A stretch of DNA of 64,000 nt from Brachybacterium phenoliresistens (GCF_000576425.1 NZ_KK069990.1:186001-250000); one strand, 5' to 3'; positions 1-17,216 are shown, numbered from the stretch's first letter. Notes: generated by a model from the letters alone, not told the origin. Made by a program: numbers and translations.

Positions 1-58
1 GGTCCCGTCCTGACGTGCTCGAAGGCCGGCCGGCCGACGCCCGCGGAGGCGCGCCTGC

Positions 59-87
59 TTGACTCCGGCGCTCCGGGCGCGCATCCT
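59..87 (+). promoter_or_regulatory. candidate distal promoter P1 of rpoB-rpoC
   Basis: TTGACT at 59-64 is followed after 17 nt by CATCCT at 82-87. An overlapping second hexamer, TATCCT, sits at 89-94, but its 24-nt spacing from the -35 is too long. If used, P1 gives a leader of about 260 nt before the rpoB start. Good -35, weak -10. Confidence 0.4.
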
Positions 88-253
88 GTATCCTGAACGT
101 GAGCTGTTCCTGTCGAACGCATCACCCGAGCCGGACCCCCGCACTGCGGGCGCGGTCCCGCCGGGAGTGACGAGACAGTCAGACAGGAGGCTCCGCCTTC
201 CGCGCCAGGCATATGGCGGTCGACGCGGATGGACCCGGGCGTTCGCGCGCCCC

Positions 254-282
254 TTGTGTCCATCCGTGTATTCTTGTATGCT
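254..282 (+). promoter_or_regulatory. candidate proximal promoter P2 of rpoB-rpoC
   Basis: TTGTGT at 254-259 and TATGCT at 277-282 are separated by exactly 17 nt. Transcription would begin near 289, leaving about 70 nt before the TTG start and its GGAAGGA box. Two promoters ahead of rpoB are known in other actinobacteria, so P1 plus P2 is plausible, but nothing here was tested. Confidence 0.5.
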
Positions 283-357
283 CGGTCCTTGCGCTGTGTC
301 CGTCCTCCGGATCCGTGCGCCCCCACCACTGTCATCGGCCTGTGGAAGGACCACCCC

Positions 358-3846
<3,489 letters not shown>

Positions 3847-3852
3847 GCGATC

Positions 3853-3884
3853 GTCCCCGGGGCGGCTGCGGCCGCCCCGGGGAC
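3853..3884 (+). terminator. perfect 14-bp hairpin between rpoB and rpoC
   Basis: GTCCCCGGGGCGGC (3853-3866) pairs perfectly with GCCGCCCCGGGGAC (3871-3884) around a TGCG tetraloop. It starts six bases after the rpoB stop and has no T-tract. In a two-gene operon it is more likely an attenuator, RNA-processing or stability element than a full stop. Confidence 0.6.
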
Positions 3885-3942
3885 CCTCCCTCGACCCTGA
3901 TCCCTCAGACCCCACGATTTTCGATTCGAGAGAAGGACACCT

Positions 3943-7824
<3,882 letters not shown>

Positions 7825-7872
7825 TCCGGACCGGGCGGGCGCGGGGGAGACCCCGGCCCGTCCGGCCCCCGT

Positions 7873-7914
7873 CCGCAGGGGCGGTCCCACCTCCGGGTGG
7901 GGCCGCCCCTGCGG
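7873..7914 (+). terminator. terminator of the rpoBC operon
   Basis: An 18-bp stem, 7873-7890 with 7897-7914, contains one G-T pair and has a six-base loop. It lies 48 nt after the rpoC stop and has no T-tract, as is common in G+C-rich actinobacteria. It also rules out a start for the next gene at 7897, which would lie inside the stem. Confidence 0.75.
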
Positions 7915-7967
7915 CGCTCCCGGGCCCCTCCGGAAACGGGGAGCTGGGCGCCGGCCCCGCGACTTGG

Positions 7968-7973
7968 CACAAT
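7968..7973 (+). promoter_or_regulatory. candidate -10 box of the kinase gene (leaderless)
   Basis: CACAAT at 7968-7973 ends 7 nt before GTG 7981. The spacing matches the other leaderless-type genes in this window. No good -35 is visible. Confidence 0.3.
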
Positions 7974-7980
7974 GGCTGCG

Positions 7981-9258
7981 GTGATCCCCTCCCTCCGCCC
8001 GCAGGACTCCGCGCCGTGGTGGCGGCGCCTGCTCGCCTTCCTCATCGGCCCGCGGTTCATCGACCCGCCGCTGCGCTTCGTGACGGTGTTCTTCGGGACG
8101 ATGACGATCCTCCCCACCGGCTTCGATCCCGCCGGCGGTCCCGGCTACGTGGCCCTGAGCGTGATCGCCGGGCTGCTGGTGATCGTCTCCGCGTTCCTCC
8201 CGCGGCTCACGCTGGTCGCGGGCATCCTGGGGACCTTCGCGTTCATGGGGGTCGACCCCGATCTGGTCAACCCGTTCAACCTGGACGTCCTGGTCGCCGC
8301 CGGGGTGCTGCTCACGTACCGCCGGTATCGGCTCTGGGCCGTGGCTGTGGCGGGCCTCGCCCTGGAGGTCCTGGTCGGGAGGATGGTCGGAGCGAGCTCC
8401 GGATCCGCCAGCGATGCGCAGGTCACCCTGCTGGTCGCCGTGCTCGTCTCCGTGCTGGGCCTCGGCGCCGGGCTGGGGGAGGCCCGCATCCAGGCGGAGA
8501 TCGCCCGGCGCGAGGATGCGGTGCGCCGCCACGAGCACGAGCTGTCGCGCCTGCGCATCCAGGTCGCCATCGACACCCACGACACGGTCTCCCACGGCCT
8601 GGCGACCCAGGCCGCGATCATCCGGGTCCTCGGGCAGGAGGCGGCCGCCGGGCGCGGCCCCGATGTGCGCACCCTCTCCGAGCTCGGCATGGTCAACGAC
8701 CGCTCCCAGCGCCAGCTGCGCCAGCTGCTGTCCCGGCTGCGCGGGGACGACGAGCAGGACCGCAGCACCGACCTCTCGGAGGCGCTGAAGTCCGTCACCG
8801 GGGCGATCACGGCCGGCGCCGTGGCCGGAGGGTTCGCCCTGGACGTCCGGTTCGGTGCGCTGCCGCCCGCGGTCCCGGCGCCGGTGGTGGATGCGGCGCA
8901 GAAGCTGCTCACCGAGCTCGCCACGAACGTCTTCAAGCATGCCCGCACCGATGCTCCCTGCGTGATCACGGTCGAGGTGATCCCGGGGGAGGGCGGGAGC
9001 GCCCTGCAGCTGGCCTCGCACAACGCCGTCGCCTCGCCGTCGGGCTTCACCCCGCGCACGCTGACGCGGCGCGCGGAGCTCCTGGGCGGCAGCTGCGAGG
9101 TGCGCCGCCCGGATGGGGACAGCGCCGAGGTCCTCGTGCGCATCCCCCTGCCCGCCGATGGCGCCCCGGTCCCCGCGGTCCCGCCGGGGATCTCCGCGGA
9201 GGATCTCCTCCGCGCGGATGAGGCACCGCCCCTGGCGCATGCCGTGGAATCGTCCTGA
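7981..9258 (+). CDS. NarL-family sensor histidine kinase
   Basis: This is a membrane histidine kinase of the HPK7/HisKA_3 type, about 425 residues, with four or five hydrophobic segments in the first 165 residues and no recognisable extracellular sensor domain. A charged helix follows, then the dimerisation segment with the likely phosphoacceptor His200 in DTHDTVSHGL. The ATPase N-box is ELATNVFKHA (near 312-321), but the usual DDGXG box is replaced by SHNAVASPSG and the domain is short, so its ATP binding looks degenerate. ATG 7972, three codons upstream, is an alternative start; I prefer GTG 7981 because of the -10 spacing. The partner regulator is downstream, after a small coupled ORF. The signal is unknown. 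Confidence 0.85.
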   Translation: MIPSLRPQDSAPWWRRLLAFLIGPRFIDPPLRFVTVFFGTMTILPTGFDPAGGPGYVALSVIAGLLVIVSAFLPRLTLVAGILGTFAFMGVDPDLVNPFNLDVLVAAGVLLTYRRYRLWAVAVAGLALEVLVGRMVGASSGSASDAQVTLLVAVLVSVLGLGAGLGEARIQAEIARREDAVRRHEHELSRLRIQVAIDTHDTVSHGLATQAAIIRVLGQEAAAGRGPDVRTLSELGMVNDRSQRQLRQLLSRLRGDDEQDRSTDLSEALKSVTGAITAGAVAGGFALDVRFGALPPAVPAPVVDAAQKLLTELATNVFKHARTDAPCVITVEVIPGEGGSALQLASHNAVASPSGFTPRTLTRRAELLGGSCEVRRPDGDSAEVLVRIPLPADGAPVPAVPPGISAEDLLRADEAPPLAHAVESS

Positions 9259-9277
9259 CGACAGGGGGAGACCGACC

Positions 9278-9493
9278 ATGATCACGCTGCTGCTGGTCCT
9301 GCTGATGCGGGCGGCGGGGACCGCGCGCCCCGACGCGCCCTCCCGCGGGGCCCCGGCCGACCGGGAGGCGGGGGAGCGGCGGGCCGTCCCCGGGATCATC
9401 TCCGGGATCGTGTCCGAGGAGACGCTCGGCGACTGGCGGTGCGCGCTCTGGAAGTACACCGACCCCGAGCGCTACCGGCGGGAGTGCGTGTGA
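9278..9493 (+). CDS. small hydrophobic-leader protein between kinase and regulator
   Basis: This 71-residue ORF has ATG 9278 preceded by AGGGGGAG (9263-9270), a strong ribosome binding site. It begins with a short hydrophobic stretch (MITLLLVLLM) and continues hydrophilic, rich in Arg, Ala and Pro, ending in GDWRCALWKYTDPERYRRECV-like aromatic and charged residues with two Cys. I recognise no family. Its stop overlaps the GTG of the response regulator by 4 nt, so it may act in translational coupling, or as a small membrane modulator of the kinase. Either function is inference. Confidence 0.6.
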   Translation: MITLLLVLLMRAAGTARPDAPSRGAPADREAGERRAVPGIISGIVSEETLGDWRCALWKYTDPERYRRECV

Positions 9494-10170
9494 GCGCGCA
9501 GGCACCCCCGCCGTCCGATCCGCCCATCACCGTGCTCGTGGTCGACGACGACCGGTGGACGACGCGCGCGATCGCGGCCGTGCTCGAGGCCGATCCGTCC
9601 CTGCAGGTCCTCGGCGTCGAGCACAGCGGCGAGGACGCGGTCGACGCGTTCCGCGCCCTGCGGCCGCAGATCGTGCTCATGGACGTGAACATGGCCCCGG
9701 GGATGAGCGGCATCGACGCCACGGCGAAGATCCTCCAGGAGGACCCGCGCGCCACGGTGCTGATCCTCACGACCATCTCGCCGGGGCCCGGCATCGCCCG
9801 CGCCCTGGAGGCCGGGGCGATGGCGGTCGTGACCAAGACGGCGCCGCCCGAGGCGCTCGTGGCCGCCGTGCGGCTCGCCGCGGCGGGGGAGTCGCCCTCG
9901 CTGCTGAAGAACCTCGCCGCGGACATCGCCATCAGCGGCGACCTCCAGCCCGACAGCCCGGCACGGTTCCCGGCGCTCACCGAGCGCGAGCACGCCACCC
10001 TGCAGCTGATCTGCGAGGGGATGGACTACCAGACCATCGCCGCTCGGCAGCACGTCGCCGAGACCACCGTCAAGACCCACGCCCGCAGCCTGCGCGACAA
10101 GCTGGGCGCGCAGAGCCTGGCCCAGCTGGTGGTGCGGGCCGTGCAGTACCGGCTGTACTCGCCGAGCTGA
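9490..10170 (+). CDS. NarL/LuxR-family response regulator
   Basis: This is the 226-residue DNA-binding partner of the upstream kinase. The start is GTG 9490, which overlaps the previous stop and follows GGGAG at 9480-9484. The receiver domain has the acidic pocket VVDDD, phosphoacceptor Asp65 in VLMDVNMAPG, the conserved Thr in LILTTI and Lys in VVTKTAPPEA. The C-terminal LuxR helix-turn-helix is clear: LTEREHATLQLICEGMD, then ETTVKTHARSLRDKLG. All key receiver residues are present, in contrast with the weak ATPase of the kinase. Target genes are unknown; the downstream wall-protein gene is one candidate by proximity only. Confidence 0.92.
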   Translation: MSAQAPPPSDPPITVLVVDDDRWTTRAIAAVLEADPSLQVLGVEHSGEDAVDAFRALRPQIVLMDVNMAPGMSGIDATAKILQEDPRATVLILTTISPGPGIARALEAGAMAVVTKTAPPEALVAAVRLAAAGESPSLLKNLAADIAISGDLQPDSPARFPALTEREHATLQLICEGMDYQTIAARQHVAETTVKTHARSLRDKLGAQSLAQLVVRAVQYRLYSPS

Positions 10171-10778
10171 GCCCGCTCGCCGCAGCGCCGGGGCCCCGGC
10201 GGGGAGCGCGCACCCCGCGGCCGTTACCGGAATGAGTCCTGATCTCCTCCGATCGTGCGAGGCGCCGGGCGGGTCCGGCACGGAAGCATGGCAGGTGCCC
10301 AGGGGTTGGGCGCCGGGAGGACCAGGTTCCCCGGCGTATGCGGGGAGCGCCGATCCCGCTCCCGGAGCGCGCAGGCCACGAGCCCGCGCCCGGGAGCGGG
10401 AGCGCTCGTAACGGCCTGGAGCCGCCGCGCCCGCCGACCGGTGAGGTCCACACCACCGCTCTGCGCCCCTCGCCCCCTCACCGCGTGACCTGGGCGACCA
10501 GGACCGTCACGGACTGGTAAAGGATCGCCAGCGGGAACCTCAAAGCCTGGTCCCCGCCCTTTCGCCCCCGCGCGCGCCCGGGCACGATGGACAGCGGTTC
10601 GATCGAGCGCGTCCCTTCCTCCGCGCGGTGCGTCCGCAGCGCACGTGCTCCCGCCCGGCCCCGGCCAGGATCCTCGGACCCCCTCCGGCCGGGCGGCCGA
10701 CATTTCGAGACGACGCGAGGCCGCAACGGTCCGCAGTGAGAGTGCGGCGCCACGGCGCCTGATACGAAAAGGTGAACG
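10171..10778 (+). other. 608-bp intergenic region before the wall-protein gene
   Basis: No gene is supported. It begins with a self-complementary CGCCGGGG/CCCCGGCG near 10186-10201, possibly terminating the two-component operon. Bases 10485-10563 stand out as less G+C-rich and structured: GGCGA (10493) pairs with TCGCC (10524), and GCGGG (10530) with CCCGC (10554). This is the expected place for promoter and leader-RNA control of the secreted wall protein. The gene itself has AAAGGTGA just upstream of ATG 10779. Confidence 0.45.
10506..10521 (+). promoter_or_regulatory. possible MtrA-type box upstream of the wall-protein gene
   Basis: GTCAC (10506-10510), six bases, then GTAAA (10517-10521) resembles the direct-repeat consensus GTNAC-N6-GTNAC used by the actinobacterial cell-wall regulator MtrA. 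A further GTGAC lies at 10485-10489. One position differs from consensus. Family knowledge makes it plausible, because rpf-type genes are MtrA targets elsewhere. Unproven. Confidence 0.3.
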
Positions 10779-12077
10779 ATGGCGAAGAAGGCCCCCTGGA
10801 TCATTTCCGCAGCGACGGTCTGCGTCCTCGCCGCAGGCGGCGGAGGCACCGCGTTCGCGATGTCCAACGAGGTCGCGGTCGACGCCTACGGCGAGCAGAG
10901 CACCGTGCGCACCTTCAGCCCGACCGTGGCCGAGGTCCTCGAGGCGCAGGGCATCACCGTGAAGGACACCGACCTGGTGACCCCCTCGCTGGACAGCACC
11001 GTGAGCGACGGCACCGAGATCACGATCGAGGCCCGCCGCCCCGTCACCGTCACCATCGACGGGAAGCCGACCGAGGTGCTGACCACGGGGACCACCGTCT
11101 CCGACGCGCTGTCCGGGATGGAGTTCCGGGCCGAGGGCGCGAAGGTCACCCCCGCCCCCGACACCGAGCTCTCCGACGACGCGAACACCGTCGAGGTCAT
11201 CACCCGCAAGAACATCACCTTCGTCGGCCAGTACGGCGAGGTCACCTTCGGCGTCAACGCCCTGACCGTCGGCGATGCTATGGACCAGGTCCTCACCGAC
11301 ATCGAGCCCACCGACGTCACCGACGTGCCCCGCGAGAGCGCCGTCGAGGACGGCATGGTCGTCCACGTGCAGCGTCTGCGCGAGGGCGAGCGCACGGTCA
11401 CCGAGGAGATCCCCTTCGAGACCAAGACCGTCGAGGACGACACGCTCCCCGCCGGCACCACGAAGGTCAAGACCGAGGGCAAGAACGGCACCCGCGAGAA
11501 GGTCATCAAGGAGACGAAGGAGGACGGCGAGGTCACCGCCACCGAGACCGTCTCCGAGAAGGTCACCGTCGAGCCCACCACCGAGGTCGTCCTCAAGGGC
11601 ACCAAGGAGGAGGCCCCCGAGCCCGAGGAGACCCAGGAGAGCAGCTCGAGCTCGTCCTCCGACTCCTCCTCGGACGACGACTCCTCCTCCGACGACTCCT
11701 CCTCGAGCTCCGGGTCGTCCTCGAGCTCCTCCTCGCGGAAGTCGTCCTCGCAGTCCGAGGAGTCCGGCACCCCGTCGGGCAACGTGAGCACCTGCGGCGC
11801 CTCCCACTACGGAGACGGCGACGGCACCCACGGCGGCCCGACCGCGAGCGGCGAGACCTTCGACCGCAACGCGATGACCGCGGCCCACAAGACCCTCCCG
11901 CTGGGCACGAAGCTCCGGGTCACCAACCCCTCCAACGGCAAGAGCGTCGTGGTCCGGATCAACGACCGCGGCCCGTACATCGGCGGCCGCTGCCTGGACC
12001 TGTCCTCCGGCGCGTTCAGCCAGATCGCCGACCTCGGCCAGGGCCACATCACGGTCCAGTACCAGAAGATCTCCTGA
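10779..12077 (+). CDS. secreted DUF348-G5-RlpA-like cell-wall protein
   Basis: This 432-residue exported protein starts at ATG 10779 with AAAGGTGA as ribosome binding site. A signal peptide or anchor (residues 1-28) is followed by three DUF348 repeats (about 35-185), a G5 domain (about 200-275), a linker of about 45 residues that is almost all Ser and Asp (about 286-330), and a C-terminal double-psi beta-barrel. The barrel has the RlpA-type active-site signature VRINDRGPYIGGRCLDLS with its conserved Asp. The DUF348/G5 layout is that of RpfB resuscitation factors, but the lysozyme-like Rpf domain is replaced by the RlpA fold. It probably binds or remodels peptidoglycan outside the cell. The upstream leader and downstream terminator make it a single-gene unit. 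Confidence 0.88.
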   Translation: MAKKAPWIISAATVCVLAAGGGGTAFAMSNEVAVDAYGEQSTVRTFSPTVAEVLEAQGITVKDTDLVTPSLDSTVSDGTEITIEARRPVTVTIDGKPTEVLTTGTTVSDALSGMEFRAEGAKVTPAPDTELSDDANTVEVITRKNITFVGQYGEVTFGVNALTVGDAMDQVLTDIEPTDVTDVPRESAVEDGMVVHVQRLREGERTVTEEIPFETKTVEDDTLPAGTTKVKTEGKNGTREKVIKETKEDGEVTATETVSEKVTVEPTTEVVLKGTKEEAPEPEETQESSSSSSSDSSSDDDSSSDDSSSSSGSSSSSSSRKSSSQSEESGTPSGNVSTCGASHYGDGDGTHGGPTASGETFDRNAMTAAHKTLPLGTKLRVTNPSNGKSVVVRINDRGPYIGGRCLDLSSGAFSQIADLGQGHITVQYQKIS

Positions 12078-12091
12078 CCGTCCCGTCCCCC

Positions 12092-12144
12092 GCACGCCCG
12101 GAGCCCCGCACCTGCAGATCCGCAGGTGCGGGGCTCCGGCGTGC
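12092..12144 (+). terminator. terminator of the wall-protein gene
   Basis: Arms 12092-12115 and 12122-12144 form 23 base pairs with a single bulged C and a six-base loop. It begins 15 nt after the stop. This is one of the longest stems in the window and has no T-tract. Confidence 0.8.
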
Positions 12145-12243
12145 CGCGCTGCTCCCGCGCGGGGCGCAGGAACCGGCCCGCGCGGCCCTCGCCCGCGCGC
12201 GACTACCACAGGGTGTGATGTGCGACGGATGCCCTCCGGAGCT

Positions 12244-12272
12244 TTGACCGAGTCACAGTGCGTCACTAGACT
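12244..12272 (+). promoter_or_regulatory. promoter of the str operon (rpsL)
   Basis: TTGACC (12244-12249), 17 nt, TAGACT (12267-12272), followed by GG. This is the best consensus housekeeping promoter in the window. The two boxes lie in a hyphenated inverted repeat: TGACCGAGTC (12245-12254) matches GACTGGTCA (12269-12277) with one bulged base. Transcription near 12280 leaves a leader of about 375 nt. Confidence 0.75.
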
Positions 12273-12653
12273 GGTCAGAGCGTCCGGAGCGCCCTCTGGT
12301 CGTGAACCGGGATGAGTCCCGGCCCGCGCTCGCGGGGAGGACGGCCCATCGGCCGGCCGGACCGTGAGCAGCAGCCGGAGGAATCCCCCGCGAGGAGCGG
12401 ATCCTCGCAGTGTGCCCGAATCCGGGGAGCCCATGGCCCACGGACCCGACCGAGGCGGCGTCACGCCCCGGCCGGACGGGCCGCGCTCACGGTTCTCGGA
12501 CGCGCGACCGGCACCGCCGGTCGGGCGGGTCTGCGCATCGCTGTCGTTCCCTGACGTGGGATCGGATGCATGGGGTCGCGGGCCGCGCGAGCGGCCGCAA
12601 GAAGTCGATCCTCCGGTGCGAACAGTTCCGGGGGCTGAAGAGGAAGAGACGAA
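12273..12653 (+). other. long leader of the str operon
   Basis: About 375 nt separate the candidate start site from rpsL. No supported gene is present. Short frames, such as one from ATG 12433, have no convincing ribosome binding site. CCGGAGC occurs on both sides of the promoter (12231 and 12283 areas). The length suggests regulation by leader RNA, but I cannot identify a known element. Confidence 0.45.
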
Positions 12654-13028
12654 GTGCCTACTATCCAACAGCTGGTGCGCAAGGGGCGGAACCCCAAGAC
12701 TTCCGCCTCGAAGACGCCGGCGCTGAAGGGCTCGCCCCAGCGTCGCGGCGTGTGCACGCGCGTGTACACCACGACCCCGAAGAAGCCGAACTCGGCGCTG
12801 CGCAAGATCGCCCGCGTGCGTCTGTCGACCGGCATCGAGGTCACCGCCTACATCCCCGGCGTCGGCCACAACCTGCAGGAGCACTCCATCGTGCTCGTGC
12901 GCGGCGGCCGAGTGAAGGACCTCCCGGGTGTCCGCTACAAGATCGTCCGCGGGTCCCTCGACACGCAGGGCGTGAAGGGCCGCCAGCAGGCGCGCTCCCG
13001 CTACGGCGCCAAGAAGGAGAAGAAGTAA
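12654..13028 (+). CDS. rpsL: 30S ribosomal protein S12
   Basis: S12, 124 residues, is a decoding-centre protein. It starts at GTG 12654 after AGGAAGAG, and the N-terminus [12 protein letters not shown] is canonical. The loops that determine streptomycin response are wild-type: [13 protein letters not shown] with Lys43, and [11 protein letters not shown] with Lys88, so no resistance change is seen. PNSALRK and [10 protein letters not shown] are the expected conserved stretches. It is the first gene of the str operon; its TAA stop overlaps the rpsG ATG by one base. Confidence 0.99.
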   Translation: MPTIQQLVRKGRNPKTSASKTPALKGSPQRRGVCTRVYTTTPKKPNSALRKIARVRLSTGIEVTAYIPGVGHNLQEHSIVLVRGGRVKDLPGVRYKIVRGSLDTQGVKGRQQARSRYGAKKEKK

Positions 13029-13498
13029 TGCCTCGTAAGGGAGCAGCTCCCAAGCGCCAGCTCGTCGTCGACCCCGTCTACGGCTCGCCGCTGGTCACCC
13101 AGCTCATCAACAAGATCCTCCTCGACGGCAAGAAGACCGTCGCCGAGTCGATCGTTTACGGCGCCCTCGAGGGCTGCCGCGAGAAGAACGGCCAGGATCC
13201 CGTCGTCACCCTGAAGAAGGCCCTGGACAACATCCGTCCGAGCCTCGAGGTCCGCTCCCGCCGAGTCGGCGGCGCGACCTACCAGGTCCCGGTCGACGTG
13301 AAGCCCGGCCGCTCCACCACCCTGGCTCTGCGCTGGCTGGTCGGCTACTCGCGCGCTCGTCGTGAGCACACGATGACCGAGCGGCTGATGAACGAGATCC
13401 TCGACGCGTCCAACGGCCTCGGTGCCGCGGTCAAGCGTCGCGAGGACACGCACAAGATGGCCGAGTCCAACAAGGCCTTCGCCCACTACCGCTGGTGA
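13028..13498 (+). CDS. rpsG: 30S ribosomal protein S7
   Basis: S7, 156 residues, nucleates assembly of the 30S head and lines the E site. ATG 13028 shares a base with the rpsL stop (TAATG), and AAGGAG lies inside the end of rpsL, so translation is coupled. The basic N-terminus [18 protein letters not shown], the [15 protein letters not shown] strand and the C-terminal [21 protein letters not shown] region are typical. A hairpin follows before fusA. Confidence 0.99.
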   Translation: MPRKGAAPKRQLVVDPVYGSPLVTQLINKILLDGKKTVAESIVYGALEGCREKNGQDPVVTLKKALDNIRPSLEVRSRRVGGATYQVPVDVKPGRSTTLALRWLVGYSRARREHTMTERLMNEILDASNGLGAAVKRREDTHKMAESNKAFAHYRW

Positions 13499-13503
13499 GC
13501 TCC

Positions 13504-13533
13504 GGTGGGGTCCGCCTCCGGGCGGGCCCCACC
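13504..13533 (+). terminator. hairpin between rpsG and fusA
   Basis: Arms 13504-13516 and 13521-13533 form 13 pairs, one of them G-T, around a TCCG tetraloop. It begins five bases after the rpsG stop. No T-tract. As it lies inside the str operon, partial termination or RNA processing that sets the rpsLG:fusA ratio is more likely than a full stop. Confidence 0.6.
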
Positions 13534-13584
13534 TCACCTCATCCGGCACAGCTGACCAGCAGCCCTCCAGAAAGGCACAAGCCC

Positions 13585-15738
<2,154 letters not shown>

Positions 15739-15741
15739 GAA

Positions 15742-15783
15742 GCCGGGGAAGCCGGTAGGATTCATCCGGCCCGCTTCCCCGGC
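15742..15783 (+). promoter_or_regulatory. fusA-tuf hairpin with a -10-like box in its loop
   Basis: GCCGGGGAAGC (15742-15752) pairs perfectly with GCTTCCCCGGC (15773-15783). An inner CGG/CCG closes a loop that holds TAGGAT (15756-15761). The hairpin could end fusA transcription while its loop gives tuf its own -10. No good -35 is visible, so promoter function is weaker than for the similar secY element. Confidence 0.45.
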
Positions 15784-15870
15784 ATCGCGCGGAGCCCTCG
15801 CTGCGGCGGGCGGTCTCCGATCCCGATCCACACGAAGTACCCAGATTAGAAGTCCTAGGAGGACACCACC

Positions 15871-17058
15871 ATGGCGAAGGCCAAGTTCGAGCGGAACAAG
15901 CCGCACGTCAACATCGGCACCATCGGTCACGTCGACCACGGCAAGACCACGCTGACCGCTGCGATCTCCAAGGTCCTGTACGACCAGTACCCGGACCTCA
16001 ACGAGAAGCGGGACTTCGATCAGATCGATAACGCGCCCGAGGAGAAGCAGCGCGGCATCACGATCAACATCTCGCACATCGAGTACCAGACGGAGAAGCG
16101 TCACTACGCTCACGTCGACGCTCCGGGTCACGCCGACTACATCAAGAACATGATCACCGGCGCGGCGCAGATGGACGGCGCGATCCTCGTGGTCGCCGCC
16201 ACCGACGGCCCGATGGCCCAGACCCGCGAGCACGTTCTGCTCGCCCGCCAGGTGGGCGTCCCCTACCTGCTGGTCGCGCTGAACAAGTCCGACATGGTCG
16301 ACGACGAGGAGATCCTCGAGCTCGTCGAGATGGAGGTCCGTGAGCTGCTGGGCTCGCAGGAGTTCGACGAGGACGCCCCCGTCGTCCGCGTCTCCGCTCT
16401 GAAGGCCCTCGAGGGCGACGAGCAGTGGGTCAAGTCCGTCCAGGACCTGATGGCCGCCGTCGACGAGTCCGTCCCGGACCCGGTCCGTGACATGGACAAG
16501 CCCTTCCTCATGCCCGTCGAGGACGTCTTCACGATCACCGGTCGTGGCACCGTCGTCACCGGCAAGGTGGAGCGCGGCAAGCTCGCCATCAACTCCGAGG
16601 TCGAGATCGTCGGCATCCGCGAGCCGCAGAAGACCACGGTCACCGGTATCGAGATGTTCCACAAGCAGATGGACGAGGCGTGGGCCGGCGAGAACTGCGG
16701 TCTGCTTCTGCGCGGCACCAAGCGTGAGGACGTCGAGCGCGGCCAGGTCGTCGTGAAGCCGGGTTCGATCACCCCGCACACCGACTTCGAGGCGCAGGTC
16801 TACATCCTGTCCAAGGACGAGGGCGGCCGTCACAACCCGTTCTACTCGAACTACCGCCCGCAGTTCTACTTCCGCACCACGGACGTCACCGGCGTGATCA
16901 CCCTCCCCGAGGGCACCGACATGGTCATGCCCGGCGACTCCACCGAGATGACGGTCGAGCTGATCCAGCCGATCGCCATGGAGGAGGGCCTCGGCTTCGC
17001 CATCCGTGAGGGTGGCCGCACCGTGGGCTCCGGCCGCGTCACCAAGATCACCAAGTGA
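15871..17058 (+). CDS. tuf: elongation factor Tu
   Basis: EF-Tu, 395 residues, delivers aminoacyl-tRNA to the ribosome. ATG 15871 has AGGAGG at 15857-15862. GHVDHGKTT is the P-loop, DAPGHADY the switch II motif, NKSDMVDD the guanine motif and [13 protein letters not shown] the switch I region. Domains II and III ([17 protein letters not shown], then [15 protein letters not shown]) are intact. The residues around the aurodox and kirromycin sites look ordinary. The gene has stronger codon bias than its neighbours and ends before a GNRA-loop terminator, consistent with very high expression. Confidence 0.99.
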   Translation: MAKAKFERNKPHVNIGTIGHVDHGKTTLTAAISKVLYDQYPDLNEKRDFDQIDNAPEEKQRGITINISHIEYQTEKRHYAHVDAPGHADYIKNMITGAAQMDGAILVVAATDGPMAQTREHVLLARQVGVPYLLVALNKSDMVDDEEILELVEMEVRELLGSQEFDEDAPVVRVSALKALEGDEQWVKSVQDLMAAVDESVPDPVRDMDKPFLMPVEDVFTITGRGTVVTGKVERGKLAINSEVEIVGIREPQKTTVTGIEMFHKQMDEAWAGENCGLLLRGTKREDVERGQVVVKPGSITPHTDFEAQVYILSKDEGGRHNPFYSNYRPQFYFRTTDVTGVITLPEGTDMVMPGDSTEMTVELIQPIAMEEGLGFAIREGGRTVGSGRVTKITK

Positions 17059-17113
17059 TCACCGCGGGGGCGACCCCGCAGCCGTGATGCGTCCGCCCTG
17101 CGGATGCTGAGCA

Positions 17114-17149
17114 CAGAAGCCCCGGACCGGGAACGGTCCGGGGCTTCTG
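17114..17149 (+). terminator. terminator of the str operon
   Basis: A perfect 16-bp stem, 17114-17129 with 17134-17149, is closed by the stable GNRA tetraloop GGAA. It lies 56 nt after tuf. It is well placed as the main stop of the operon. Confidence 0.85.
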
Positions 17150-17216
17150 CCATGCCCGGTGCCGTGCGTGCTCCACCGGGGCCGTTGCCGCGGGGCGAGG
17201 ACCGGTCCGGACGCAC

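Larger units (their letters stand above)
1..357 (+). other. rpoB upstream region and leader
   Basis: No gene is supported here. Open frames that run through this stretch are extensions of rpoB or shadows of it. It holds two candidate promoters (59-87 and 254-282) and the rpoB ribosome binding site GGAAGGA at 344-350. A palindromic GGCCGGCCGGCC lies near 25-36. The end of the preceding gene is not in the window. Confidence 0.6.

Noticed and set aside
7897-7980. Upstream start for the histidine kinase at 7897
   Set aside because: It lies in the right arm of the rpoC terminator and adds unconserved residues.
10400-10778. c-di-AMP (ydaO-type) riboswitch before the wall-protein gene
   Set aside because: Expected from the gene family, but I could not find the consensus blocks as I know them; kept only as an unclassified structured region.
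10478-10867. Minus-strand frame ending ALRFPLAILYQSVTVLVAQ
   Set aside because: The short protein-like tail comes from the structured island; the rest is Arg/Gly-rich, overlaps the wall-protein start and has no ribosome binding site.
10224-12884. Long minus-strand frame across the wall-protein gene and rpsL leader
   Set aside because: Low-complexity Arg/Gly/Ala translation antiparallel to a recognised gene and crossing its terminator.
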